Of a DNA stretch of 53,786 nucleotides, positions 25,344-34,111 are shown in pieces. Both the position numbers and the translations under genes were made by a program. The stretch's first letter is position 1; every line of letters begins with the position of its first letter. The notes under the pieces are model-generated. The model did no database searches. It had not been told where the DNA came from and saw nothing but the letters and a program-made list of their open reading frames with translations. The stretch lies in NCBI GenBank assembly GCA_022770665.1, contig JALEHL010000026.1, forward strand, positions 1 to 53,786. Direction: 5' to 3'. This DNA comes from Bacillota bacterium. GTDB lineage: Bacteria; Bacillota; Clostridia; Peptostreptococcales; Anaerovoracaceae.

Positions 25344-25920
25344 TGTGGAAAAACTGAAGCTGGATATCCTGGATACGGCAGAAGCACTTTTTCTGAGAAA
25401 AAACTATTCGGAAGTGAATGTCCGGGAAATCACGGAGCAGCTGGGCATCACCAGAACACCGCTGTACTATCATTTCAGCAGCAAACTGGAGATCTACACG
25501 CAGGTAGTGGAACGGTACCTGGAAAGAAAGGTGGAACTGTTCCGCGGGATTCATCATGCAGAAGATGCTTTTTTCGTAAAGGTAAAGAAGGATCTGGCTC
25601 TCTGCAGCAGCCAGAACATTCAGGAGACCACACTGTTCAGCGAGATCGTCACCAATCCGGAGCTTGCCGCGATCCTGCAGAAGCGGCGGGAGACCTTTGA
25701 TCAGATTTACGGTCTGAAACGGTTTTCCGTGCAGGAAGCGGTGAAACAGGGGGAACTGCGGGAAGATGTGGATCCGGAGGAAGTGGTGGATTCTCTCTAT
25801 CTGATTCATTTCGGACTGACGGAAATGTGCCACTGCAATTACCATACCTTCAGCCAGGAAGCAGTAGAGCGTCTGATATCACAGCAAATCGAGGGTTTGA
25901 AGAATCAGTTTGGAAGATAA
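25324..25920 (+). CDS. TetR family transcriptional regulator
   Basis: A 198-residue protein with an N-terminal helix-turn-helix: ILDTAEALFLRKNYSEVNVREITEQLGITRTPLYYHFSSK, where the recognition helix TPLYYHF is typical of TetR. The rest is a helical ligand-binding domain with no clue to the ligand. The start ATGAAAAAATC lies behind GCGGAGG and overlaps the exporter gene by 20 bases. A 30-bp palindrome 50 bases downstream of its stop, at the promoter of the next transcription unit, is the likely binding site. Confidence 0.92.
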   Translation: MKKSKSDVEKLKLDILDTAEALFLRKNYSEVNVREITEQLGITRTPLYYHFSSKLEIYTQVVERYLERKVELFRGIHHAEDAFFVKVKKDLALCSSQNIQETTLFSEIVTNPELAAILQKRRETFDQIYGLKRFSVQEAVKQGELREDVDPEEVVDSLYLIHFGLTEMCHCNYHTFSQEAVERLISQQIEGLKNQFGR

Positions 25921-25943
25921 TCGAACTTGAATGTTTGAATAAC

Positions 25944-25972
25944 TTGACAACATCCATGAAAAATGATACAGT
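25944..25972 (+). promoter_or_regulatory. promoter of the reductase-remnant / AEC transporter unit
   Basis: Consensus TTGACA (25944-25949) and TACAGT (25967-25972) with 17-base spacing. The -10 abuts the palindrome that follows. Confidence 0.6.
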
Positions 25973-26000
25973 GTAATTAAACATTGGAGTTTGATTACAC
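25971..26000 (+). promoter_or_regulatory. 30-bp palindromic operator, probably for the adjacent TetR regulator
   Basis: GTGTAATTAAAC (25971-25982) and GTTTGATTACAC (25989-26000) are inverted repeats matching at 11 of 12 positions around a 6-base centre. The left edge overlaps the -10, so binding would block transcription start. Confidence 0.75.
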
Positions 26001-26032
26001 TTTTATATTTTCAGAAAGGCGGCGCAGCGAAC

Positions 26033-27332
26033 ATGAGAGAGAAAAAAGACTACGCATTTCTTCAGCCGGTACAGATCGGGAACCGTACGTTCAAAAACCG
26101 GATCATCTATCCGGCCATGGGAAAGCATCTGGCGACGAAGGACGGATTTGTCACGGAAGAATATATCGAGTATTTCCGCAGTGTGGCCCGTGGCGGCGTG
26201 GCGGCGCTGGTAACCGGCATTCAGGTCATCGATCCCGCCTGGCATTACATTTCCGACCGGCAGACCTGGCTCTGTGACGATAAATATATCCCCGGTCTGA
26301 AAAAGCTGACGGAAGCCATCCATGCGGAAGACTGCCTGATTTTTTTCCAGCCGTGGCACTCCGGGCAGACAGGCCAGCCCACCGGCGTCGGTGCAGCCCA
26401 GCCGAAGACCTGCAATGACTTTTCCATCGAGGAGATCCATCAGATTCAGGAAATGTGGTTTCAGGCAAGCCGCAGGGCGAAGGAAGCCGGTGCAGACGGC
26501 ATCGAATTCCACTGTGCCCACACGTATCTGCCTTCCCAGTTCCTGAGCCCGCTGTTCAATCACAGAACCGATGCATACGGCAGCGGTTACCCTGGCAGAG
26601 CGGGGATTTGACGTGACCATTGCGGAGGCGGAACAGGAAATCGGCGGTATGGTGCGGTATGCCATGATGCCGCCGGATAAGACCAAGCTGGGCTGGATGC
26701 TGGAGTATTATGAAAAGCAGATCCACAGGCTGGGAATCCATCTGCAGACGGGACTTCGGGTGGATGAAGCCTGGATCGACCGTCAGAATCCGGATGTGGT
26801 GATCCTGGCGGAAGGATCCCGGGAATTTGTGCCGGATATACCTGGCATTTCAGATCCTGCAGTACGCAGCGTGCGGCAGGCTTTCGATGAGGCAGAGGAA
26901 ATATCCCATGGACAGGTTGTGATTCTGGGCGGCGGTCTGACGGGCATTGAACTTTCCCATCTGCTGCAGAGAAAAGGAGCGGAAGTGCAGGTGCTGGAGC
27001 TGATGCCGGAGCCTGTCTCCATGGTGATGGAAATGAAGCTTGCCCTGAAGGCGGCCCGGGCAGACGGGGTGAAAATCGCATATGAGCAGAAGGTCACGGC
27101 AGTTTCTGAAGGAACACTGACGGTAGAAGACCGGAAGACAGGGCAGATCAGAAAAATAAAAGCGGATTGTGTGATCCGGTCTATGGGCATTCGAAGCAGG
27201 CGGACGCTGGCTGACCAGCTGGCGGCGGGCAACAAGCCGTATCAGCTGATTACAGTGGGAGACTGTGCAAAAACGGGAAAAATCTCCACGGCAGTGCAGT
27301 CCGGTGCGGATGCGGCATTGGCTGTGAAGTAA
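26033..27332 (+). pseudogene. old-yellow-enzyme family NADH:flavin oxidoreductase, broken by an internal deletion
   Basis: The first 180 or so residues are the N-terminal part of an OYE barrel (LQPVQIGNRTFKNRIIYPAMGKH, then IIFFQPWHSGQ-like FFQPWHSGQTGQ and DGIEFHCAHTYLPSQFLSPLFNHRTDAYG in pieces). At about 26578-26590 the reading frame changes and continues directly inside the FAD domain (AAVTLAERGFDVTIAEAE) and then the NAD domain (VVILGGGLTGIELSH). Missing in between are the second half of the barrel, the CxxC-type Fe-S site and the GxGxxG start of the FAD domain, some 270-290 residues in relatives such as 2,4-dienoyl-CoA reductase and BaiCD/BaiH. The product cannot work as the parent enzyme. 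Confidence 0.85.
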
Positions 27333-27363
27333 CTGTATCATAAGGAAAAAAGAGAGAGGGAAC

Positions 27364-28314
27364 ATGGGACTGATATTATCGAAGATTGCTGTGGTTTTTT
27401 CCATGGCAGGAATCGGACTGGGCGCCAATAAACTGGGCGTTCTTCCGACAGAGTCAAATAAATATCTGATTTCACTGCTGCTTAACATTGCAACGCCGTG
27501 TCTTCTGATTACCTCCATCGCCGGAAAAGAACTGACAGGGGATACGGTCCGGGTGACGGTGGTTACCATGACAGGGGCGATACTGTTCTTTCTGCTGGCC
27601 ATGATTGCAGGCTACGGTGCGGCAGTGGTGCTGAAGGTGCCGAAAGAGGACCGGGGTGTGTATATCAGCATTATCAATATGGTGAACAACGGGTTTATGG
27701 GCTTCCCCATTACCCAGGCGTCTTTCGGAGATGATGCACTGTATCTGATGGTACTGTGCAATATTATCCTCTGCATCTGGACCTATACGGCAGGTTTTTT
27801 CCAGATCAACATCGGAACCGGCGGCTTTGACCGCCACACCCTGCGCAGAAACCTGAAATCCATGGTGAATCCGTGTGCAGTAGCTTCTTTCCTCGGAATC
27901 TTCCTGCTGTTTACGCAAATCAGGCTGCCGTCGTTTCTGTTTTCACTGCTGGAATCGGTAGGGCAGATATCCATACCGCTGTCCATGATCGTAGTCGGCG
28001 TACAGCTGGGACAGAGCAATCTGCGGAAAGTCATGGTAAACCGAAAGCTGCTGGCAGCTTCCCTGTTTAAACTGATTGCTGTGCCGGCCATGACCCTGCT
28101 GGTGGTTTACTGGCTGCCGATCCCTTCCATGTGCAAGCTTGTGCTGACTTTCAGTGCATGCTTCCCGTCTGCGGTGAACATGGTGGCTGTTGCGTCCCTG
28201 GAAAACAGGAATGCCACGCTGGCATCGGAAGGTGTAGCGCTGACGACGATTCTATCCATGGTGAGCCTTCCGATCTGGATTATTCTGCTGAGTGCACTTT
28301 TCGGTATGCAGTGA
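27364..28314 (+). CDS. AEC family transporter (auxin efflux carrier type)
   Basis: A 316-residue membrane protein with about ten helices in two five-helix halves. Typical AEC elements are the paired NMVNNGFMGFPI and PLSMIVVGVQLGQ in the middle and NMVAVASLENRNATLASEGVALTTILSMVSLPIW at the end, in which polar breaks mark crossed substrate helices. Bacterial members carry malonate, malate or related organic anions. GAGAGGGAAC precedes the ATG, 32 bases after the broken reductase, with which it probably shares the TetR-type operator. It ends at a strong terminator. Confidence 0.9.
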   Translation: MGLILSKIAVVFSMAGIGLGANKLGVLPTESNKYLISLLLNIATPCLLITSIAGKELTGDTVRVTVVTMTGAILFFLLAMIAGYGAAVVLKVPKEDRGVYISIINMVNNGFMGFPITQASFGDDALYLMVLCNIILCIWTYTAGFFQINIGTGGFDRHTLRRNLKSMVNPCAVASFLGIFLLFTQIRLPSFLFSLLESVGQISIPLSMIVVGVQLGQSNLRKVMVNRKLLAASLFKLIAVPAMTLLVVYWLPIPSMCKLVLTFSACFPSAVNMVAVASLENRNATLASEGVALTTILSMVSLPIWIILLSALFGMQ

Positions 28315-28329
28315 CTTCTGTTTATTTCA

Positions 28330-28380
28330 CTGCTGTATCCCTTGAAAAATAGAGGGATATGGCAGTTTTTTCTTTTTTTT
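28330..28380 (+). terminator. terminator after the AEC transporter
   Basis: CTGCTGTATCCCT (28330-28342) pairs with AGGGATATGGCAG (28353-28365) with two G-U pairs, followed by TTTTTTCTTTTTTTT. Confidence 0.9.
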
Positions 28381-28417
28381 GCTCTGTGTTGTTTCTGTGA
28401 AAAAACGAAAAGAAGGA

Positions 28418-28446
28418 TTGACTTTTTTTATAGGTTCTGCTATTCT
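28418..28446 (+). promoter_or_regulatory. promoter of the fatty-acid synthesis operon
   Basis: TTGACT (28418-28423), 17 bases, TATTCT (28441-28446) with an extended TGC in front. The palindrome below starts at the next base, covering the expected start of transcription. Confidence 0.8.
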
Positions 28447-28492
28447 ACTTAAAGAATTTTAATTAAAATGTTTTAACTAAAATTCTTTAAGT
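28447..28492 (+). promoter_or_regulatory. 46-bp palindrome at the fab promoter, probable operator for the FabT-like MarR regulator
   Basis: The outer arms ACTTAAAGAATTTTA (28447-28461) and TAAAATTCTTTAAGT (28478-28492) are perfect inverted repeats; over the full half-length 21 of 23 positions match. The length would fit two MarR dimers. It lies between the -10 and the acpP ribosome site, so binding would repress the whole operon. Confidence 0.8.
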
Positions 28493-28524
28493 AAAAAAAT
28501 TGAACGAAAAAGGAGACGATACAC

Positions 28525-28755
28525 ATGAAATTTGATGAACTGAAGGAAATTATGATTGATACTCTGGGCTGTGATGATGAAAAGATAACCATGGAAGCTT
28601 CTCTGGCAGAGGATCTGAACATTGATTCTCTGGATGCAGTGGAGCTGGTTATGGCCATCGAAGAGAAGTTCGGTGTAAAGATTCCGGATGAAGAACTGGG
28701 CAACCTGCTGACGGTTTCTGACATTATCCGCGCAGTGGAAAAATACCAGGCATAA
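28525..28755 (+). CDS. acpP: acyl carrier protein
   Basis: A 76-residue acidic protein. DSLDAVEL holds Ser35, the site of the 4'-phosphopantetheine arm on which fatty-acyl chains are built. It is the first gene of the operon, three bases ahead of accB. AAAGGAGACG gives a strong ribosome site, fitting the high demand for ACP. Confidence 0.97.
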   Translation: MKFDELKEIMIDTLGCDDEKITMEASLAEDLNIDSLDAVELVMAIEEKFGVKIPDEELGNLLTVSDIIRAVEKYQA

Positions 28756-28758
28756 GTT

Positions 28759-29202
28759 ATGAAATCACAGGAATATCTCGATTTGATCTCCAGATTTGAG
28801 GCATCATCCCTCCGGCTGCTGGAGATTGAAGAAGACGGCTGCAGAATACATATGGAAAAAGGCAGTGTGCAGGCGGCAGAATCGGCCGCCGCCTGCGACG
28901 CAGCACAGAACGCATTGGCAGAAAGAAATGCAGAACCGGTGCACACGGCAGAATCCACCACACTGCAGCAGATCAAAGCACCTCTGGTGGGCGTGTTTTA
29001 CGCGGCCCCGTCGCCGGAAGCACAGCCTTTCGTTCGGCCCGGTGACAGGGTGGAGAAAGGACAGGTACTGTGCATTCTGGAAGCGATGAAAATGATGAAT
29101 GAACTGAAATCTCCAGTCAGCGGACTTCTACGTTCGGTAGGATGCCGGAATGGAGAAATGGCTGAATACGGACAGGTCCTGTTTGAGGTGGAACCATGCT
29201 GA
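28759..29202 (+). CDS. accB: acetyl-CoA carboxylase biotin carboxyl carrier protein
   Basis: A 147-residue protein. The C-terminal biotinyl domain has LEAMKMMNE with Lys111 as the biotin attachment site, and the characteristic thumb-region PLVGVFYAAPSPEAQPFV. The N-terminal helix and the Ala/Glu-rich linker (residues 35-70) are normal. It carries CO2 between AccC and AccAD in malonyl-CoA formation. It overlaps accC by 7 bases. Confidence 0.95.
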   Translation: MKSQEYLDLISRFEASSLRLLEIEEDGCRIHMEKGSVQAAESAAACDAAQNALAERNAEPVHTAESTTLQQIKAPLVGVFYAAPSPEAQPFVRPGDRVEKGQVLCILEAMKMMNELKSPVSGLLRSVGCRNGEMAEYGQVLFEVEPC

Positions 29203-30608
29203 AGCGTGTATTGATCGCCAACCGGGGGGAAATCGCAGTACGCATCATCCGGGAGTGCCTGGACAGCTCGGTGGAAGCGGTAGCTGTTTATTCAGAAGCA
29301 GACCGGCAGGCGCTCCATGCGGTGATCGCCAGCCGGAGTGTCTGCATTGGACCGGGAAAGGCATCCGAAAGCTATCTGTCCATAAACAATCTGATTGAGG
29401 CGGCGAAAGGAACCGGCTGTGACGCGGTACATCCCGGCTTCGGATTCCTGTCGGAGAACGGCGATTTTGCCAGGGCCTGTGAAGATGCGGGTCTCAAGTT
29501 CATCGGACCGTCTTCTGATGTGATCGACCGGATGGGAAATAAAGCGGAAGCAAGGAAGCTGATGCAGCAGGCTGGGGTTCCGGTGGTTCCCGGCTCGGAC
29601 GGTGTCGTAAGAAATGCGGACGAAGCAGCCGCAGAAGCAGAAAGGATCGGTTTCCCCGTGCTGCTGAAGGCCTCTGCCGGCGGCGGCGGCCGGGGCATGC
29701 GGAAAGTATTCGATGCGGAACATGTGAAGGAAGCTTTTACAGCGGCATCCCTGGAGGCAGCGAGCTGTTTCGGCTGCGGAGATATGTATGTGGAGAAGCT
29801 CATTGAGAACCCGCGCCATATCGAATTTCAGATTCTGGCAGACCGGTTCGGAAATGTGGTTCATCTGTATGAAAGGGACTGCTCCATCCAGAGACGGAAT
29901 CAGAAGCTGGTGGAAGAAGCACCGGCCTGGGGACTTTCGGAGGAACTTCGAGAAAAGATGGGCGCGGCAGCAGTAAAAGCGGCAAGAGCCTGCGGCTACG
30001 AAAATGCAGGAACCGTGGAATTCGTGGTAGATAAAGAAGAAAATTTCTACTTTATCGAAATGAACACCCGGATCCAGGTGGAACATCCGGTGACGGAAGC
30101 AGTGACTGGTGTGAATATTGTGCGGGAACAGCTGCGGATCGCCAGCGGGCTGCCCCTCAGCATTTCACAGGCGGATGTGACTGTGACGGGACATGCTCTG
30201 GAGTGCCGCATTACAGCGGAAAACGTATTCAAAGATTTCATGCCGTGTCCCGGTACGGTGGATTTCATTCATTTTCCTGCCGGTGCGGGAATCCGTGTTG
30301 ACAGCGCATTATATAACGGCTGTGAGATCAGTCCATACTATGATTCTATGGTTGCGAAAGTTATCGCACGGGGGGAAACAAGGCTGGAGGCCATACGGCG
30401 GATGCGCCGGGCACTGGAGGAAATGGTGATCACCGGGGTTGAAACAACTCTTCCGGTACAGCACCTTCTGATGTACAATCAGGCTTTCCTGCGGGGCGGC
30501 TATGATACGGGGTTTCTGGAGAAGGAACTCCCGGAGATTCTGAATATCTATGAGGAGGCAGGCGGTAGAAATGACCAGCTGGATCAATCCATTTCAAAAA
30601 AAGCGTGA
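29196..30608 (+). CDS. accC: acetyl-CoA carboxylase biotin carboxylase subunit
   Basis: A 470-residue ATP-grasp enzyme. The N-terminal domain starts MLKRVLIANRGEIAVRII in pieces typical of biotin carboxylase; HPGFGFLSEN is conserved; the ATP-binding glycine loop is ASAGGGGRGMRKV; the catalytic region reads EFQILAD, ERDCSIQRRNQKLVEEAP and EMNTRIQVEHPVTE. The C-terminal end is some 20 residues longer than the E. coli protein. It carboxylates biotin on AccB using bicarbonate and ATP. It overlaps accB upstream and accD downstream. Confidence 0.96.
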   Translation: MLKRVLIANRGEIAVRIIRECLDSSVEAVAVYSEADRQALHAVIASRSVCIGPGKASESYLSINNLIEAAKGTGCDAVHPGFGFLSENGDFARACEDAGLKFIGPSSDVIDRMGNKAEARKLMQQAGVPVVPGSDGVVRNADEAAAEAERIGFPVLLKASAGGGGRGMRKVFDAEHVKEAFTAASLEAASCFGCGDMYVEKLIENPRHIEFQILADRFGNVVHLYERDCSIQRRNQKLVEEAPAWGLSEELREKMGAAAVKAARACGYENAGTVEFVVDKEENFYFIEMNTRIQVEHPVTEAVTGVNIVREQLRIASGLPLSISQADVTVTGHALECRITAENVFKDFMPCPGTVDFIHFPAGAGIRVDSALYNGCEISPYYDSMVAKVIARGETRLEAIRRMRRALEEMVITGVETTLPVQHLLMYNQAFLRGGYDTGFLEKELPEILNIYEEAGGRNDQLDQSISKKA

Positions 30609-31422
30609 GATTATGAATCACCTGAAAGAGCGTGGCCGGGGCGAACAGATCCTCCCCTGTCCCGCCTGCGGTGCCGACGTGCGCCGGTCCGAACTGGCCG
30701 CCGAGATGTATGTATGCCCCGTCTGCGGCTATCATCACAGTCTGCGGGCAGAATACCGGATCAAAACTATCGCAGATCCTGGCACATTCAAAGAACTGTG
30801 CCGCAGTCTGAAAGGTATCAATCCGCTCAGTTTTCCCGGCTATGACAGAAAGCTGGAGGAGACACGGGAAAAGACCGGCATGAGCGAAGCAGTCATCTGC
30901 GGCACCTGCAGGATCGATGGAATCAAGACCGTGATTTGTGTCATGGATGGCAGATTCCTGATGGGAAGCATGGGAACCGCTGTGGGGGAAAAAATCACCC
31001 GCGCCTGCGAGTATGCGACGAAAAAACGGCTTCCGCTGATTATCTTCTCTGTTTCCGGCGGTGCTAGAATGCAGGAAGGAATCCTGTCTCTCTTTCAGAT
31101 GGCGAAAACTGCGGCAGCCGTGCAGAGACACAGTGAAAGCGGCCTTCTGTATCTTTCCGTGCTGACACATCCGACCACAGGCGGGGTTACTGCCAGTTTC
31201 GCCAGTCTGGGTGATATCATTCTGGCAGAGCCCCAGGCACTGATCGGCTTCGCCGGACCCAGAGTCATCGAGCAGACGATCGGACAGACCTTGCCGCAAG
31301 GCTTTCAGCGGGCGGAATTTCAGAAGGAGCACGGATTCGTGGATGCAGTCACAGACCGGAGGCAGCTGCGGCAGCAGATCAGTCTGATCCTGCAGCTCCA
31401 TGAGAGGAGGTCAGGAAAATGA
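30571..31422 (+). CDS. accD: acetyl-CoA carboxylase carboxyltransferase subunit beta
   Basis: A 283-residue carboxyltransferase subunit with an N-terminal four-cysteine zinc ribbon (CPACG, then CPVCG about 23 residues later) and the crotonase-fold core with SGGARMQEGILSLFQMAKT and THPTTGGVTASFA. An in-frame ATG exists 21 bases upstream, but GGAGGCAGGCGG lies correctly before the ATG used. It overlaps the end of accC by 38 bases and accA by 4. With AccA it transfers the carboxyl group from biotin to acetyl-CoA. Confidence 0.95.
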   Translation: MTSWINPFQKKREIMNHLKERGRGEQILPCPACGADVRRSELAAEMYVCPVCGYHHSLRAEYRIKTIADPGTFKELCRSLKGINPLSFPGYDRKLEETREKTGMSEAVICGTCRIDGIKTVICVMDGRFLMGSMGTAVGEKITRACEYATKKRLPLIIFSVSGGARMQEGILSLFQMAKTAAAVQRHSESGLLYLSVLTHPTTGGVTASFASLGDIILAEPQALIGFAGPRVIEQTIGQTLPQGFQRAEFQKEHGFVDAVTDRRQLRQQISLILQLHERRSGK

Positions 31423-32240
31423 ACGAAACACTGACAGCAGCACAGCGTGTCGCACTGGCACGTCATCCGGAGCGGCCGACAGCAGGAGAATATATCCGCG
31501 CGATGATCGACAGCTTTCTGCCGCTCAGCGGGGATCGTCTCCACGGGGAAGACGGCGCGATTCTGGGCGGCATCGGATTCTTTCACGGAAGGCCGGTGAC
31601 GGTGATCGGACAGCAGAAGGGAAGGACACTGGAACAAAATCTGGAATGCCGGTTCGGGATGCCGCAGCCCTGGGGCTACCGGAAAGCGGTCCGTCTCATG
31701 GAGCAGGCAGAAAAGTTCGGCAGGCCGGTCATTACGTTTATCGACACACCGGGTGCGTATCCGGGAATGGAGGCTGAGGAAGAAGGTCAGGGCGAAGCTA
31801 TCGCCAGATCGATCGCATGTATGAGCAGTCTGACAGTCCCCACGGTGGCTGTTTTTATCGGGGAAGGCGGCAGCGGTGGAGCTCTGGCGCTGGGAACGGC
31901 GGACCGGATCCTTATGCTGGAAAACAGCATTTTCTCGATTCTGTCTCCGGAAGGATTCGCTTCAATTCTCTGGAAGGATGCATCACTCCATGATAAAGCA
32001 GCGGAGGTGATGAAACTGACCGCTGCAGATCTGCAGAAGCTTGGAATCTGCGATATCGTGATATCGGAGGGGAAAGATGGTGCTCACAAAAACAGAGAAC
32101 TGGTATTTCGTTGTGTAGAGATGGAAGTGGAGCGGTCACTGACAGAGCTGGAGAAACTCAGCGGACCGAATCTGAAAAAGCAGAGATATAAGAGACTGCG
32201 GAATGTAGGAAATTTCAAGGAGAAACTATGGCAGGAATAA
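31419..32240 (+). CDS. accA: acetyl-CoA carboxylase carboxyltransferase subunit alpha
   Basis: A 273-residue protein, shorter than the E. coli AccA but normal for Firmicutes. Recognisable parts are GRPVTVIGQQKGR, the FGMPQPWGYRKAVRLM helix region, FIDTPGAYPGMEAEEEGQGEAIA and IGEGGSGGALALG. ATGA overlap with accD couples translation. It forms the alpha2beta2 carboxyltransferase with AccD. Confidence 0.95.
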   Translation: MNETLTAAQRVALARHPERPTAGEYIRAMIDSFLPLSGDRLHGEDGAILGGIGFFHGRPVTVIGQQKGRTLEQNLECRFGMPQPWGYRKAVRLMEQAEKFGRPVITFIDTPGAYPGMEAEEEGQGEAIARSIACMSSLTVPTVAVFIGEGGSGGALALGTADRILMLENSIFSILSPEGFASILWKDASLHDKAAEVMKLTAADLQKLGICDIVISEGKDGAHKNRELVFRCVEMEVERSLTELEKLSGPNLKKQRYKRLRNVGNFKEKLWQE

Positions 32241-33172
32241 GAATCCTGGGGCTTGGAAGCAGCCGGGGAGAACGGACCGTCACCAATGAGATGCTGGCAC
32301 AGGCGGTAGATACCAGTGACAGCTGGATCCGGTCGAAGACCGGGATCCGGAGCAGATATTTTGCTGAGAAAAAAACAAACGCAGACCTGGCGGCGGAAGC
32401 TGCGGAAACAGCCGTTCGGCGTGCTGGAATCCCGCGGGAGCAGATCGGCTTCTGTCTTGTCTGTACCTTCACAGCTGACGATGATACACCGGCGACAGCC
32501 TGCAGTGTGGCAGCCAGATTGGGGCTTTCCGAACGGATCCTGGCACTGGATCTGAATGGTGCCTGCAGCGGATTTATCTATGGATGTCGGATCGCAGAGG
32601 GCCTGCTGGCGGCAGATTTGCAAAAAGAAAGCATGGAAAAACCATATGGACTGGTGATCGGAAGCGAACGGATTTCTCCGCTGATGGATATGGAAGACCG
32701 GGGAACCTGCGTGCTCTTCGGAGATGGTGCGGGGGCAGCCGTGGTGACCTGGGATGAAACGGCAGAAACTGCATTTTATGGCGGCTGCATTCCGGACCGT
32801 CAGGTGCTGCACTGCGTCAGAGGAAGCTTTATCGAAATGGGCGGGCAGGAGGTCTACCGGTTTGCCGTGAACAAGGTGCCGGAAGCGATCGAAGGCGTGC
32901 TTCATGCGGCAGGAAGAACACGGGAAGAAATCCGCTGGTTTGTCTGCCACCAGGCCAATGAGCGGATCATTGACAATGCGGCGCGGCGAATCGGCGGAGA
33001 CAGCAGCAAGTTCTACAAGAATCTTTACACTTATGGAAATACTTCCGCGGCAAGCATTCCCATCGCCCTATGCCAGATGAAAGAAGAAAATCTGCTGGAG
33101 GCGGGGGACAGGATTGTCTGCACGGGCTTTGGCGCGGGACTGACCTACGGGTCTATGCTGATTACGATATAA
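32228..33172 (+). CDS. fabH: 3-oxoacyl-ACP synthase III (KAS III)
   Basis: A 314-residue thiolase-fold condensing enzyme that joins a short acyl-CoA to malonyl-ACP to start fatty-acid chains. The active-site Cys is Cys113 in LNGACSGFIYG; the His and Asn of the triad are in WFVCHQANERI and YGNTSAAS. Arg/Trp residues of the CoA site appear in SDSWIRSKTGIRSR. It overlaps accA by 13 bases, which is tight coupling. Whether it prefers acetyl-CoA or branched starters cannot be told by eye. Confidence 0.95.
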   Translation: MAGIRILGLGSSRGERTVTNEMLAQAVDTSDSWIRSKTGIRSRYFAEKKTNADLAAEAAETAVRRAGIPREQIGFCLVCTFTADDDTPATACSVAARLGLSERILALDLNGACSGFIYGCRIAEGLLAADLQKESMEKPYGLVIGSERISPLMDMEDRGTCVLFGDGAGAAVVTWDETAETAFYGGCIPDRQVLHCVRGSFIEMGGQEVYRFAVNKVPEAIEGVLHAAGRTREEIRWFVCHQANERIIDNAARRIGGDSSKFYKNLYTYGNTSAASIPIALCQMKEENLLEAGDRIVCTGFGAGLTYGSMLITI

Positions 33173-33187
33173 AGACGGAGACGGAAC

Positions 33188-34111
33188 ATGAAACAGAACA
33201 GGAAGATCAATGAACTTTTAGGAATCGAATTTCCGATTTTTCAGGGAGGCATGGCCAATATCGCAAACGGAAACTTTGCGGCTGCTGTATCCAATGCCGG
33301 TGCACTGGGGATCATCGGAGCGGGCGGAATGAATGCAGAAAAGCTTCGGGAGGAGATACGGATCTGCCGCAGTCTGACGGACAAGCCTTTCGGCGTGAAT
33401 ATCATGCTGATGAATCCGGAGGCCGATGCCATGGCCGAAGTCGTCCGTGAGGAAAGTGTCGCGGTGGTCACCACGGGAGCAGGAAATCCGGGAAAATATG
33501 TGCAGCGCTGGAAACAGAACGGGATCCTCATCTTTCCGGTGGTATCTTCTGTGGCACTGGCCAGACGGCTGGAGGGTACCGGTGTGGACGGCATCATTGC
33601 GGAAGGCAGCGAAAGCGGCGGCCACATCGGAGAATCGACGACGATGACACTGGTGCCTCAGGTCTGTGATGCCGTCGGTCTGCCTGTGATTGCAGCGGGA
33701 GGAATTGCCTGCGGAAGGCAAATGAAAGCCGCTTTTGATCTGGGAGCCTGCGGGGTTCAGGTAGGAACCTGCCTGCTGGCAAGCATCGAGTGCCCAATCC
33801 ATCCGGCATATAAAGAAGCCGTTCTGAAAGCCGGCGATCAGTCGACGATCGTAACGGGACGGACTGCCGGCGCGCCGGTCCGATGCCTGCGCAATCCCAT
33901 GACCCGTGCATACCTGAAGATGGAACAGGAAGGCGCCGACCGGATGGAGCTGGAGAAGTTTACTCTTGGTTCCCTCCGAAAGGCTGTGGTCGATGGAGAT
34001 ATAAAAAACGGCTCGCTCATGGCTGGACAGGTCAGCGGAATGATCCGTGAGATCCGGCCGCTGCGGCAGATTTTCGAGGATATGGTAAGAGAATATGAAC
34101 AGATTGGATAA
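33188..34111 (+). CDS. fabK: enoyl-ACP reductase II (FMN-dependent)
   Basis: A 307-residue TIM-barrel flavoprotein. IFQGGMANIANGNFAAAVSNAG is the N-terminal FMN-binding region; EGSESGGHIGE provides the catalytic His found in FabK and nitronate monooxygenases; AAGGIACGRQMKAAFDLGACGVQVGT binds the FMN phosphate. In a fab operon without a fabI gene, FabK is the expected enoyl-ACP reductase. Clostridial FabK is not inhibited by triclosan, from general knowledge. It overlaps the next, related gene by 17 bases. Confidence 0.93.
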   Translation: MKQNRKINELLGIEFPIFQGGMANIANGNFAAAVSNAGALGIIGAGGMNAEKLREEIRICRSLTDKPFGVNIMLMNPEADAMAEVVREESVAVVTTGAGNPGKYVQRWKQNGILIFPVVSSVALARRLEGTGVDGIIAEGSESGGHIGESTTMTLVPQVCDAVGLPVIAAGGIACGRQMKAAFDLGACGVQVGTCLLASIECPIHPAYKEAVLKAGDQSTIVTGRTAGAPVRCLRNPMTRAYLKMEQEGADRMELEKFTLGSLRKAVVDGDIKNGSLMAGQVSGMIREIRPLRQIFEDMVREYEQIG

